NCBI RefSeq assembly: GCF_004027225.2
Contig: NC_044301.2
Coordinates: 18,090,597-18,154,596, forward strand
DNA length: 64,000 nucleotides
Direction: 5' to 3'
DNA from: Strigops habroptila
Taxonomy: Eukaryota > Chordata > Aves > Psittaciformes > Psittacidae
This document shows, piece by piece, positions 46,525 through 57,487 of this stretch (within the stretch, counting starts at the first letter, position 1; every line of letters begins with the position of its first letter). The translations under genes and the position numbers were made by a program. Below the pieces are notes generated by a model. That model was not told the DNA's origin, ran no database searches, and saw nothing but the letters and a program-made list of their open reading frames with translations.

Positions 46525-46762
46525 GCCCTGATGTGAGATGAGATGAGATCTTAGGCAGTTCTTCCCTGTGAGGGTGGTGAGGCGCTGGCACAGGCTGACC
46601 AGAGAAGCTGTGGCTGCCCCATCCCTGGCAGTGTTCAAGGCCAGCTTGGACAGGGCTTGGAGCAACCTGGTCTAGTGGAAGGTGTCCCTGCCTGTGGCAG
46701 GGGGTTGGAACTGGATGAGCTTTAAGGTCCCTTCCAACACAAACCAGTCTGTGATTCTATGT
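46525..46762 (+). mobile_element. CR1 LINE 3' end fragment
   Basis: ORF2 end, GGGGGTTGGAACTGGATGAG and GTGATTCTATG tail. An ATGAG direct repeat precedes it. Confidence 0.85.
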
Positions 46763-48139
46763 GCTCTCTGCTCCTAAGAGTGACCTATGATGATTTCTTG
46801 ACCTGTAGTCACTGCACAGGGTCTCTCTAGTGGGGCTTCAGTGACACTTCTGGGAAAGCACTCCAGCTTCTCCATTTTCCAGGCAAAGCTTGAGAATTTA
46901 GAAGAAATCCCCCAGCTTTCCACCTTCCCCTCACCTTTCCTCCCAGTTCTGCAAAAAGAGGACCAGAAAATGCTGTAGCCACCCTGCAGAGAGGAGGTGG
47001 GAGGAAGCAGCTTGCTGCCCCAGGGCTCAGAGCCCTCCTCCTGCCCTCCAGGATAGGAAGGATCTGCCACAGCGACCACCTGAAGAAGAAGGAAGATCAG
47101 CCTGATGAAAGCCTCATTGACAGCACTCCCAGCTCCTGGGAAATGGGAATTTGGCTGCAGCACCTCCAGGGATGCTTTCACAACAGAGGTAAAACCCATC
47201 CAGAGCTGAGGGATAACCCTGACACACTGCAGGTCTGGGAACCTGAGGTCTCATGGGCACCAGGAGGCAGGTGGAGATCTCTGGGGTGCACCAGGAGGTG
47301 CTGTAGCTTGAGGAAGCCTTTCAAACCATTGCCTTTACTCTTCAGGAGCCTTCAGACCATGGAGACACCCTGTTTGCTTGGTCTTGGTGCCCTCTCCTGA
47401 CGGCTGTGCAGAACTCACCCTGGACGGCAGATTTCAATAAAGAAATGACAACGAGCTGCATAAGGTATCACACAGGTCGCGCTGGGGGCTCAGCTGGTGA
47501 AGTAGACACTGCCCAAGCAGCGTGTCTCAATTTATTCACCACTCTGGGGGGAACTGAGAACAGCAAAGGGCTGCAGCACTTGGGCAGATTGGCTCAGGTA
47601 TCCACAGGGCACTGAAAACGACTATTTCTTTACTCAGAGAAAGCTCAAAAGCATTTTCCCTTCTAAAGATAATACAGAAGGAAAAGAACACAAAGATCTA
47701 GAGAAGTTGGCCTTTAGCAGCAGCAGTACCTGTCCCACTTTTACACAGCTGAGAAGCAGAAACACAAGGAAATACATAATTTCTCCATCCCATGTTTTTT
47801 TCTTCCCCCAGAAAGTCAGTTTGGGGTATAAAGCCATTAAGCTACATGAAGAATAATGCACTGTGCTTGAGTGGCTGGTGTACGTTAAGGTTGGAAAATG
47901 TCAAAATCCCAAAGGGGATACTTTTCATACAAAATAACTCATTTTTCTGTTAAAAGAGTTACTATTTTGCAAAAATAACCTGAAATGTATGTACGCATAC
48001 TCAGTGCAACTCAGGGCTTGGCTGAAGCAGTGTGGTGGCCCCATGGGCCGCTGCAGCCTCTGCTCTCACATGAACCATCTTCCCTTAAAACAATACAGGG
48101 CTCTGCTTTGGTTGGAGTAGTTTTGGGGTGACAGACAAC
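46763..48139. other. Intergenic stretch
   Basis: An open unit at about 47051-47190 has AG before and GT after it (CCCTCCAG / CAGAGGTAAAA) and reads HLKKKEDQPDESLIDS; it could be a lost or unknown exon. Otherwise nothing recognisable. Confidence 0.3.
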
Positions 48140-48438
48140 AGAATCACGGGATGGTTGAGGTAGGAAGGGACCTCTGGAGGTCATCTCCAACCCCTCTGCT
48201 CCAGCAGGGCCACCCAGAGCTGGTTGCCCAGGACCATGTCCAGATGGCTTCTGAGTATCTTGAGGGATGAAGATTCCACAGCCTCTCTGGGCAACCTGTG
48301 CCAGTGTTTGGTCACCCTAACAGTGAAAAAGCATCTGATGTTCAGAAGGAGCCTTCTGTGTTTCAGTTTGTGCCCATGGCCTCTGGTCCTGGCACTGGGC
48401 ACCACTGAGAAGAGCCTGGCTTCCCTCCTAGGAGAGAT
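48140..48438 (-). mobile_element. CR1 LINE 3' end, another subfamily
   Basis: Starts ACAGAATCACGGGATGGTTG, then GACCTCTGGAGGTCATCTCC and the ORF2 end in reverse (minus strand reads LPREAVESSSLK). The left end has no ATTCTATG tail. This wording differs from the other CR1 ends here. Confidence 0.8.
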
Positions 48439-48664
48439 GCTCCAGTCCCTTCAGCATCTTCATGGAGGTCGTCACGCAGAAAAAGTAAGTGACAGCAAGA
48501 ACCCAACTTTTGAGGAAGCCGCTTGAAGATAGTTGGTTTGGGCACCTGAACATCCTTCAGTGAAGAAGGGAGCAGAGGAGACAGTCTCCTGCTTCATCCC
48601 CATCTCAGTTCTCCTAAGAAGTGCTGTCCCATCAGGAGGGTGGGCTCCTAAAGTATAAAGCCTT

Positions 48665-48737
48665 TACCTGAACAGGGGCTTGAACCCTGGACCCTCAGAT
48701 TAAAAGTCTGATGCTCTCCCAACTGAGCTATCCAGGC
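48665..48737 (-). tRNA. tRNA-Lys(TTT)
   Basis: A 73-nt cloverleaf on the minus strand: acceptor GCCTGGA/TTCAGGT, D arm with GCTCAGTTGGGAGAGC, anticodon arm TCAGA CTTTTAA TCTGA (anticodon TTT, at 48702-48704 on plus), T arm CAGGG TTCAAGC CCCTG. Compared with the common vertebrate form, pair 4-69 has changed from C-G to T-A on both sides, which keeps the stem; pair 1-72 is G-U. A and B boxes are intact. The discriminator is A, where G is usual. No run of four T's follows within about 60 bp, only TTT, so termination may be poor. Confidence 0.85.
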
Positions 48738-51465
48738 TCACACTTGGAGTTTTGGGGGATGCTCAAGACAGGCAGTGAGGACCCCACTTCACTGTGACAC
48801 TGGAGGGATAATGTGGGGACTTGCTTTGACCTCTTCCACCCCAACAAAGCCACCACAATGGAGGACATCCTGCCATGAGGAGGAGCACCACCAGGACCTC
48901 TACCCTGCCCTGGCAGGCACAAGCACCAGGTTCGTCCTGTTGGGGACAGCCAAAAGCCAGAGTAACACAGCAGAGGAGGAGGAGGAGGAAGAGGAGAGCT
49001 CAGCCAGGGCTGCGGGTGCTGGTCCCAGCAGCCTGGCAGAAGAACAACCCAGCAGCATTGGGCTTGGAGCTTGTTTTGCTGGGGACCAGCTCCCAGCACT
49101 GCCGGTGCATCAGGCTCAGCACCCGGCATCTGGGCACGGGCTGCGCTCCCACGGGACAGATCCTGGACACGCCCAGGAAGTGCCGGTACCGCAGGAATGC
49201 ACTGGCAGCAGCGAGCGGGAGCTGCAGAGTAGCTGGAGAAGCTCCATTGGCTCTGGGGGGATCTGGCCACAGGAGAGCAGCAGCCGTGGGGCCGCGCTTG
49301 GTCTGGAACCGCACAGTGCTCAGTGCCCTGTGCCAGGGCTGCAGCACTTCGGCTTGAACCCAAGTCACAGCAGCAGTTTTGCCAACAGCCCGGCCTTCGT
49401 TTTCTCTTCTCCTTCCTCCAGCCCTGCAGGATGGTGCTCCTCTGCTCCATAGGAACCCACCCTGCCAGCCCAGAACCCACCAATGCCCTTCAGCCCCATA
49501 CAGACCCAACCCACCTCCTCATCTTCCCTGGGAGGAAGAAGACATCTTCCCATCATTAGGGCTTTTCTGAAGCTAACCCACTTTGCTGGAGCTCCTTGTT
49601 CCTGTCCTGGCCAAGCTGGAAGGAAAGCCTCCCTGGAAAGGCTGTGTGCCTTCCTCCCTTCCCCACAGAGTGAGAGGAGGTGGGAGAGCAGCATTCTGCC
49701 CCAGAGCTAAGCTCCAGAGAAGATGATGGGTAGGAAGGATTTGCACCCAGAAGATCAAAATGCCACACTGCAGGTGAGCTGTAACTCCCCCCACAGCATC
49801 CTCTGCTCAGCACCAGCTCATTGCCCTGCCAGAGCACACTGGGAAGGCTGGAGCACACTGGGAAGACTGGAGCAAGCCTCTTCTCAAATGCCTTCCTCTG
49901 GCCTCTCCAACAAGGAGCAACTCTTCACCCCAGCTGCAGCATCAGGTCCAGCCCCTCCCCAGGCACACAGCCCTACACATGGTCCTTGAGGCAGACCAAA
50001 GCACGGAGAGCATCTCCTCTGCCCACAGTCGTGACCCCACACAGGCAGCACTGCCAGGTTGAGAGCCAAGAGCAGTGATTTTAAGGAGAAAAGTTAAATT
50101 ATGCCATAATAAGCCCTGGGATAAGTAGACACCCCTCAAGCAAGGGTCTGCCTGGAGAGGGGCTGCAGGGCACAGAGCCTGACAAAGGCAGAGGACAGGG
50201 CAGGACTCGGGGTGAGCAGAGATTTCTTATCGCTCCTGTTCATGCTCCTGGAGGGTCTTCAGGTTTTTGTCCACCAAGGAGAGCATAATGAAGATGCATC
50301 CCCAGATCCTTCCTCCCTTGAGCCCTGCACACTCAGCTGGTGCCACCGAGCTAAGCCCAAGGGTGATGGTGATCACTGAGATGGGATGGGGAGTACCCAC
50401 ACCTTGGATCCGACCTCCTCATCTCCACGATCAGTTTGTTCAGCCTCATCTGTGAGGTTAGTAAGGCTTTCCTTGGGCAGAGCATAGCTTGGGTGCACCA
50501 GGAGATTGGCTGTGTTGGGGCGATGGAGTCTCTCAAGGGAGTAGGTGAGGGTTGTGTGGGCACATGGAGAACATTTCTGCATCCTCACATGGATTTGTAA
50601 CCCCTTCCCTATGAAACACAGCACAGACACCTTCAGAGTAGGCACTGTGGCTGTGCATTGCAGAAACAACTGAAAAAGCCCACCTGAAGCTGAGATGTCA
50701 CCCTCTTCTTCCTCCCCCTGGGGCTGGACTGTGCCCCAGGGTCCCTGGGGATCTGCCAGCAGCTCCTATCAGTGCCCCAGTGGGACTGAGCACTGGCCAG
50801 GGGCTGGGTGGTTGGAGGGGGACCCAGAGGGGGACCAGCTCCCCGCTCCTGGGGCAGGGGTACCTGGGATCACCCTTCTGCACCCTGGCCCTTCTGCCCT
50901 GTGCCCCTCCAGGCACTGCTGGCCTGGGTCACCCTGGATGCCTCCTGGTCCCCTGTACAGGCAGGGCCACCTGGAGCCAAGGGGATGCTGCATGGGGCAG
51001 CCTGGGTGGGGGGGCACGGGGTGGCACTGGGGGATGTGCTGCTGCCATGTGGCACCAGGGGCTGCCCACATGTGTCCTCACCTGTCCCAGCCTCGGTGTC
51101 TTCTCCCAGTAGTTTGGGGTCCACTTGGCCATGTCAGCAGCATCAGCCCCACATGCCAAGGAGCAGGCAGGGAGTGGGCAGCCCCATGGGGTCACCCTGG
51201 GAGCACTGTGCATGGGGAAGTGCGTGGTAGGCATAACCCCAGCACACAGCAGAGGGACACCAAGGCACCAGGAAGCTGCTAAATCCACATGCCCGCTCTG
51301 CTGGTACCCCCCAAGCAGGGCTCTTGGGGCACAAAGAGCCCCTGGACACCACTGGGCTTCATGGCATGTCCCCAAGGCCAGTCCTTCATCCCTCCCTGTC
51401 CCTCCTCTCCATCACAGCCAGCCCCTTGCAGCTCTCCCCTCCCCTGCAGCCCTTGGCTGGACCTG
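48738..51465. other. GC-rich flank between tRNA-Lys and LCAT
   Basis: Apart from the decayed tRNA-His copy, no feature is supported. On the minus strand a stretch at about 50227-50320 reads WGCIFIMLSLVDKNLKTLQE and ends with a stop after another six residues; it resembles the last exon of a membrane protein but I do not recognise it. Several long frames here overlap on both strands and look like GC chance frames. Confidence 0.35.
49302..49372 (+). pseudogene. tRNA-His-like pseudogene
   Basis: Aligns along its length with the tRNA-His-like gene at 46364-46435, including CACAGCAGCAGTTTTGC after the T arm. The anticodon loop is changed (CCAGGGC) and stems do not pair. A duplicated and decayed copy; the shared 3' flank shows that DNA outside the gene was copied too. 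Confidence 0.6.
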
Positions 51466-51472
51466 CATAAAA
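51466..51472 (+). promoter_or_regulatory. TATA-like box of LCAT
   Basis: CATAAAA in CTGCATAAAAAATACC, 53 bp before the expected start. Assigned by position only. Confidence 0.4.
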
Positions 51473-51518
51473 AATACCAAAGGCTGTTTTGCTTGGAGAC
51501 GTCCAGAGGATCCTGGCC

Positions 51519-51666
51519 ACGGGGAGCAGCAGCACCAGGCTTGCATTGCTGATGCTGTCACTGCTCCTGCAGCCCACGTCCCAGTTCTGGCTCTTCAATG
51601 TCCTCTTTCCACCCACCACCACACCAGAAGCTCTCCTAACCAACAGCACGCCACCCATGGTACTCG
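51519..51666 (+). pseudogene. LCAT: LCAT exon 1
   Basis: GCCACGGGG stands where a Kozak-like GCCATGG is expected. A leucine-rich signal peptide follows (RLALLMLSLLLQP), then the mature start FWLFNVLFPP and an NST glycosylation site. An in-frame ATG at 51552 could start a shorter signal peptide. Donor CTCG/GTAAGG. Confidence 0.85.
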
Positions 51667-52223
51667 GTAAGGTTACACCAGCATGGGCACCACACGGGGT
51701 ACAGGTGGGCACCCTGGGTGCCATGCAGCCCCCTGGAGCCGGCAGTGAGGTTGGGGTGCCATGCTGCCAGCAGCTCAGTGGTTCTTGGGTGAGGTGGCCC
51801 TTTGCAGCCTGGAGCTGGAGCCACCAAGGAGGGGTGACACACAGATCCCAGGTCCCCTCCAGTCCACTGGGTTGGGGATGCAGGGCTGGCTATGCCTGCC
51901 CAGAGGTGGGGGGACAAACTGAGCACCCCAGAAAGCAAATGGGGCTCTAATATCTCACAGCTGGCCCAGAGGGTCTTTTAGGGCTTGCTTGGTTCTGGGG
52001 GGTGCTGCTGGCAGAGGGATGGGGGCTGCAGCACTCCATCTGCTGCTTCCCTCGGCTGCTGCTGCCAGTGCATCCACCACCCCTTGCTCCCCAAATCCCA
52101 CCCCATCCCATGTCTCCCGCCACCCCTGGCAATGGTTAACTGAAGGTCATCCATCTCACATCCCACCCACCAACCACCCTGCCCAGGGGATGGTGTAGAG
52201 GAGGTTGAGCTGGGAGGTGAAAG
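51667..52223. other. LCAT intron 1, start
   Basis: GC-rich intron sequence up to the ERV insertion; nothing else recognised. Confidence 0.6.
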
Positions 52224-52895
52224 TGTTAGCGGAGAGAATGAACACATAACCACTCTAAGGAGGTTATATGTGGTGCTTTATTTCGAGGCCCCGGGAACCA
52301 GGGGTACGCACCCAAATCTGGTTCCAAAGACCGTCACAATGCGCCCACAATTTATCCTGTAAAGTATTACATATGCATCGCCTCTCCCAATATGCTGATA
52401 CATATTCATGACTCATCCCCGCTTCGTATTATAATGAGTATAAAAGTCATTTCCATATGTTCTGCGCTTGCGTAGTGCCTCCTGGTGGTCGTGGGCAGGG
52501 GTCTCAGGATGAAGTAAGTAGTCTTCCTCAGATGAAGTAAGACGTCTTCCTCGCTATGTCCTTTTTACCTTTTAGGGTCCTGGATAAATCCCAACGATTG
52601 TATTTGCGCCAGTATTCTTCTCTCTCTCCTTGACTGGTTCTTAGTATACAACTCTGTTTCTTAACACAATTAAAAGTTCTACTTGAATAATCTTTAAAGT
52701 ACTGTTCCTTCCAAACCACTACCTTATAGGCATATCGCTTGAATAGTCTCATAAATCTATGTCCATATCCTAGGTACTAGGTCTCCCTGACCTAAAACAC
52801 AAATCAACCAAATCAGTAAGGCTGAATGCTATATATGTATGTATTGATTAAAATTTGATTAAACTTCTGTTAATCAAATGTTATGATTTCTAACA
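52224..52895 (-). repeat. 3' LTR of class I ERV
   Basis: 672 bp, TGTTAG...CTAACA as seen on plus. On the minus strand AATAAA lies at 52277-52282 with about 50 bp to the LTR end. Contains an imperfect direct repeat (AGATGAAGTAAG-type units at about 52510-52545). Confidence 0.95.
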
Positions 52896-52907
52896 TTTCC
52901 CCCCTTT
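52896..52907 (-). promoter_or_regulatory. Polypurine tract of class I ERV
   Basis: AAAGGGGGGAAA on the minus strand, directly before the 3' LTR. Confidence 0.85.
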
Positions 52908-52939
52908 GAAAATACTTCATTTTCTGCAAGTATTTTCAC

Positions 52940-54484
52940 TCATGTAGTTGTTTCCTGATAAGTAGAAGGTGGAGGTGTTGGGTGTCGTGGATAGTCTCGA
53001 GTCACTGCTCCAATGATTTTATGCGTCCAGCTGGTATTTCGGGTCATTTCTCTTCGAATACAAAAATATACCAAATAGATTACAAGGAACACAAGTAATA
53101 GAGTAAACACTGTTTCTATGAGGGAATGAATCCATCCAGTAAGGTGGATTCCCAATCCATCAAATAATGCTCCTACCCAATTTTGACTTATTTCTTCTTT
53201 TTCCTTTCCGGCTTCCTTTTCAATTTTTCCCAACTGAGTAATGTCATATTCTATATCTGCAGTTACGTTTGGTATATGCACACAGCAGTGATCAGCTCTA
53301 TCCTTGAGATATCCACAAACACCATGTTCTTTCAACAACCATTTCACTGTTTCTTTAGCCTGATTGATGAGACAGGGAGAGGCTTCTGGCCATCCAGAAA
53401 AGGTGTCAACCCCTACTAACAAGTATCGATATCCCTGTGTCTTGGGTAATTCCACAAAATCAATTTGCCAATAGTCACCCGGCTCCATATCTATTCTGAT
53501 ATGTCCCATTTCTACTTTCCTTCTGACTACTGGATTGTTTTTCAAACAAATTTCGCATTTAGATCCTATGGATTTTGCCATTGTTAACATCTGTGTAGAG
53601 ATCATTCCTCGTTTTAAATATGTTACTAATGCCTCTGCCCCCCAATGACATTTTTGATGTTCGATTTGTAAAATTGTCCGCATGATGGCAGGTGGTACCA
53701 CCACTTGTCCAGTAGTGGTTACGTACCATCCTTTCGGATTCAGTCGAGCCTTTACTAATTCGGCTAATTTAACATCTTCTTCCGAGTATCTTGGTCTTTG
53801 ACTCATATAATTCTGTAATGGGCTTACCTTCATTGGTACCAGGGCCATAATAGTCTGTACCTGTCGTGCAACTCGTCTAGCCATCCGATCCGCAAATGTA
53901 TTTCCTTCGGCTATCTTAGAACTTCCTCCTTGATGTGCTTTACAGTGCATGATAGCCACCTGTTCTGGTAATTGCACAGCAGTTATTAAATTCAGAATTT
54001 CCTCTTGGTATTTTATATTTGTCCCTTGTGAGGACAGGAGCCCTCGTTCCTTCCATACAGCTCCATGTATATGGACCACACCGAATGCATATTTCGAATC
54101 TGTCCATATATTTACCCGCTTTCCTTTGCTCAGTTCTAAAGCTCTGATGAGAGCTATTATCTCTGCCCGTTGTGCTGAAGTCCCTGGGGGCAGAGTTTTT
54201 GCTTCTATTAGGGCGTTTTGTGTGGTTACTGCATACCCAGCATAACAGACCCCACCTTCCACAAAACTGCTTCCATCAGTAAAAAGTTTCCGATCAGGTT
54301 GCTCAAGTGGGGTATCCTTCAAATCGGCCCTTGTCGCATATGTATATTCAATTGTCTCCACACAATCGTGTTCTAATATGCCGTCCTCTGTAGTTGTATC
54401 TAGAAAAGCTGCTGGGTTCAACAAGTTAGTTGTCTTTAGAGTCACATCATCTTGTTCAGTTAATACCGCCTGGTATTTCATCAT
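52940..54484 (-). pseudogene. Class I ERV RNase H - integrase - TM fusion frame
   Basis: One open frame of 514 codons. The first 65 residues are the tether; RNase H follows with KLFTDGSS, the AQRAEIIALIRAL helix and NIWTDSKYAF. Integrase then starts with an H-H-C-C zinc module (HQKCHWG ... SKCEIC) and the core aspartate in YWQIDFVELP. After VKWLLKEH the frame jumps to the membrane-proximal part of TM: CGYLKDRADHCC (C-X9-CC), a heptad stretch, and a membrane span (VFTLLLVFLVIYLVYF) with a cytoplasmic tail. The second aspartate and the glutamate of integrase are missing, so it cannot integrate. Whether the fusion is ever made as protein is unknown. Confidence 0.85.
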
Positions 54485-55955
54485 CCGACTTGGGGATAGC
54501 CAGTACCCCCCCTTTTTGTTCTAAAACAGTCATTACCATGTGTGGCACATATACATCAATATGTTTTCCTAAGGTCAATTTTCTTGCTTCTTGTATTAAA
54601 GTCACTGTTGCTGCTACCGCTCGTAGGCACGATGGCCATCCAGCACTTACCGGATCCAGCTGTTTGGAGAAGTATCCCACTGGTCGCTTCCAGCTTCCCA
54701 GTCTCTGCGTCAGAACTCCCAATGCCAATCTCTGTCTCTCGTGCACAAACAGCTGGAAGTCCTTGGTTAAATCCGGTAATCCCAGGGCGGGTGCTTTTAT
54801 TAATGCTCCTTTTAGCTCCTTAAAAGCTTCCTTTTGGGACCCTTCCCAAACGAAGGTCTGAGATTTCTGTGCCTCATATAAAGGTTTAGCTATCAGTCCA
54901 TAGTCCGATATCCATAACCTGCACCAACCCGCCATTCCAAGGAATGTTCTCAGTTCATATAAATTCCGAGGCTCTGGAATAGCACAAATTGCCTTTATAC
55001 GATCAATTCCCAACCTCCGTTGTCCCTGGGAGATTTCACAGCCCAAATACATTACAGTAGTGCAGGCAATCTGGGCTTTCTCCCTCGAAACCTTATACCC
55101 ATTTAGTCCCAATTGGTTCAGAATTTCTATTGTTACTCGTATGCACAGTGATTCTTGTTCAGTCGCAATAAATATGTCATCTACATATTGCAATAAGAGA
55201 TATTGTGTTCTTGGTACTTGAATTTTCCCTTGAGTTACCCAGAGTTCCAATTCTTTCGCCAACTGATTTCCAAAAAGCGTCGGGCTATTCTTGAATCCTT
55301 GTGGAAGTCTCGTCCAGGTTAACTGAGTCTTACGTCCATTGTGTGGGTTTTCCCATTCAAAGGCAAAGAGTTTCCTACTGCTTTTGTCAAGGGGAATGCA
55401 GAAGAAAGCATCTTTTAAATCAATTACTGTAAACCATTTATATTTCTCCTTTACAGATGTCAACAATGTATATGGATTAGCCACTACCGGATAGATATCC
55501 TTTGTTATTTCATTTATTGCCCTTAGGTCCTGTACTAACCTGTATTCACCATTCGGTTTCTTTACTGGAAAAATTGGTGTATTATATTCTGATTCATATT
55601 CTTCTAAAATTCCAAATTTTAAAAATTTCTCAATCGTTCTCACTATCCCATATCGTGCCTCCAATTTTATGGGATATTGTTTTATCCGTACCTGTCTTGC
55701 CCCTTCTTTCAATTCCACTACTACTGGCTGAGCTATCTTTGATTTTCCCGGAATTTCTGTTTCCCAAACTGTGGGAATCACTGCTTCCTCTACTTCCCTA
55801 GGTATTCGGGCCTTTGGACTGTCCTTTAACACTAGTATCTGTCCGGATTGTGATTCCGGTACCTGCATAATCAATTCCCCATTTTCAAAAATAATTTTGG
55901 CGTTTAATTTTGATAATAAATCTCGTCCCAACAGGGAAACAGGACAGTCTGGCAT
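54456..55955 (-). pseudogene. Class I ERV reverse transcriptase frame
   Basis: 499 codons. It starts with the last protease part (SLLGRDLLSKL) and continues into RT with the LVQDLRAINEI block, LPQGFKNSPTLF and the catalytic YVDDIFIATE. The thumb and connection follow, with LGMAGWCRLWI. Upstream a single TAA (55956-55958) separates it from the rest of protease in the same frame. At its end the frame leaves the RNase H reading at a run of seven G (54509-54515 on plus, as C's), so one base more or less there explains the split. Confidence 0.88.
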
Positions 55956-56159
55956 TTATAGAAACTCATGTATCAATTCCTTTCCCCCAAACCGTAATTC
56001 CAGGGGTCGCATGAATGGCCGCACCTCCTCTCTCCCTGTGGCCCCTATTACGGTGGTAGTCTTATCCCCTATTTTCCCATGCAGGTCATTTAACACAGAA
56101 TAAGTTGCACCAGTATCGATTAAAAATTGTACCTCCTCTTCCCCCAGCCTTATTTTCAC
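55956..56159 (-). pseudogene. Class I ERV protease, first part
   Basis: Reads VQFLIDTGATYSVLND, the aspartic protease motif, then the flap region. Ends at TAA directly before the RT frame. Upstream sequence continues towards gag. Confidence 0.85.
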
Positions 56160-56186
56160 TAGTGGTTCACCCTTTTCCGATTCTAG

Positions 56187-56900
56187 TCAGCTCTGACTCC
56201 CATATTCTCCCAGGACCATGGCTTTTGCTACCTCGGATTTCCCGAAGGAGTATCCAGGTTGTGGGTTCTGTCTCAGTCTCAGAGGACATTCATTTTTCCA
56301 ATGCCCCTCCTGTTTACAATTGGCACATTGATTAATGCCTAATCTACCTGATCCTGGACTATTAAATGTTCCAAATCCTCTTCCTCGCCCACGCATTATT
56401 CCTCTACCTCTTCCCCTATTACCTGGGGCACCTTGTCCTCTGCCTTGTATTATAGCCAATAAATTTCGCTGCTGCCTCTGAGCACCATCTCTTTCTCGGT
56501 TATTATACACTTTCCAAGCTGTTTCCAGCAGCTTATCCAAATCACGCAATTCAGCACCCTCTAGTTTCTGCAACTTCTTCCTGATATCATCCTGAGATTG
56601 CCCTAAGAAAATTAGAGCCAGCTGAGCTTTAGCCTATTCCGTTTCTATATCCAGATCCGTATATTTCCTGGCCACTTCTTTAAGTTGCCCCAAAAACACG
56701 GACGAAGGTTCTGTCCTTTCCTGTCTGACATTATAACTTTGACCAATTTATTGTTCTTGGCATAAGCCCCAGCGGATTGTTTCCAAAGCACCAAATCTCC
56801 TGGGGAAAAAGGAACTTTAACATACACAGGTCCCTCTGCTCCTACTCCCTGACGGAGCAGCGCCAACAATGCACTAGACGTTTGGATTCTTGCCTCTTTA
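56187..56900 (-). pseudogene. Class I ERV gag, capsid remnant and nucleocapsid
   Basis: The frame 56187-56573 holds the end of capsid (LEGAELRDLDKLLETAWKVY), an Arg/Gly-rich stretch (GRGRGIMRGRGRG) and one zinc knuckle C-ANC-KQEGH-WKNEC (C-X2-C-X4-H-X4-C), as in nucleocapsid. The frame 56645-56869 has the early capsid (PFSPGDLVLWKQSAG) and then passes out of frame into the late capsid. The centre of capsid is deleted and a stop lies near 56637. Confidence 0.8.
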
Positions 56901-56917
56901 CCCTGCGTATCTTGCTG

Positions 56918-57487
56918 TCAGGTCCGATGTGAAATTGGGGTGACGGGATATTCCTGTTCTTTTCTACATTCACATCCTTTATCTACTTCTAGGTTCTCAT
57001 CATCAACGTCATCCCTTACTTCCCCGCTTTTTAGAGCAGGTGGGGCTGACGGAGCTGATGGGGCTATTAACAAATCAAAATCATCATCCTCTCTCTGATG
57101 TTGCAAAACATTATTCGCAGCCATGCATCCCAGACATTTCTTCTCACCCACACAGCCTTTACATTGTTCACTCGATTTTGCACTAACAACCATTATTCCA
57201 CACGCCTTTCTCCATTCATCATTGTTTCTTAACGTAAAGAACAATTCCACATATGGGATCTCGTCCCACTTCCCTTCCCGTCTGCAAAATAACATTAATT
57301 GCATAATCGTATCATAATCTAAAGTTCCATTCTCTGGCCAACGGACTTGATCCTCTAATGCATATTGTGTCCACCACACATTACAATAATCAATCAATTT
57401 CCCTTTTTGCATCTCTTGTCCAAACCGTCCCTCCTTCCAATGACTCAAAATACACCCTAACGGCAACGACTTTGGTATTGATGACAT
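56918..57487 (-). pseudogene. Class I ERV gag, matrix and linker
   Basis: A 189-codon frame. The start MSSIPKS lacks a glycine at position 2, unusual because gamma-type matrix proteins are normally myristoylated. Residues 1-90 form a matrix-like domain (GCILSHWKEGRFG, WWTQYALEDQVRWPENGTLD). A cysteine-rich patch (CKGCVGEKKCLGC), a proline-rich stretch (APSAPSAPPAL) and an acidic run follow. Ends at TGA 56918-56920. Confidence 0.75.

Noticed and set aside
48728-49483. 251-codon minus-strand frame and matching plus frames of 225 and 160 codons
   Set aside because: All overlap in the same GC-rich stretch, covering the tRNA-His pseudogene; low-complexity composition and no family resemblance.
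50695-51375. Overlapping frames of 110-195 codons upstream of LCAT
   Set aside because: GC-rich chance frames on both strands rich in Gly, Pro, Trp and Cys; no start context or splice support.
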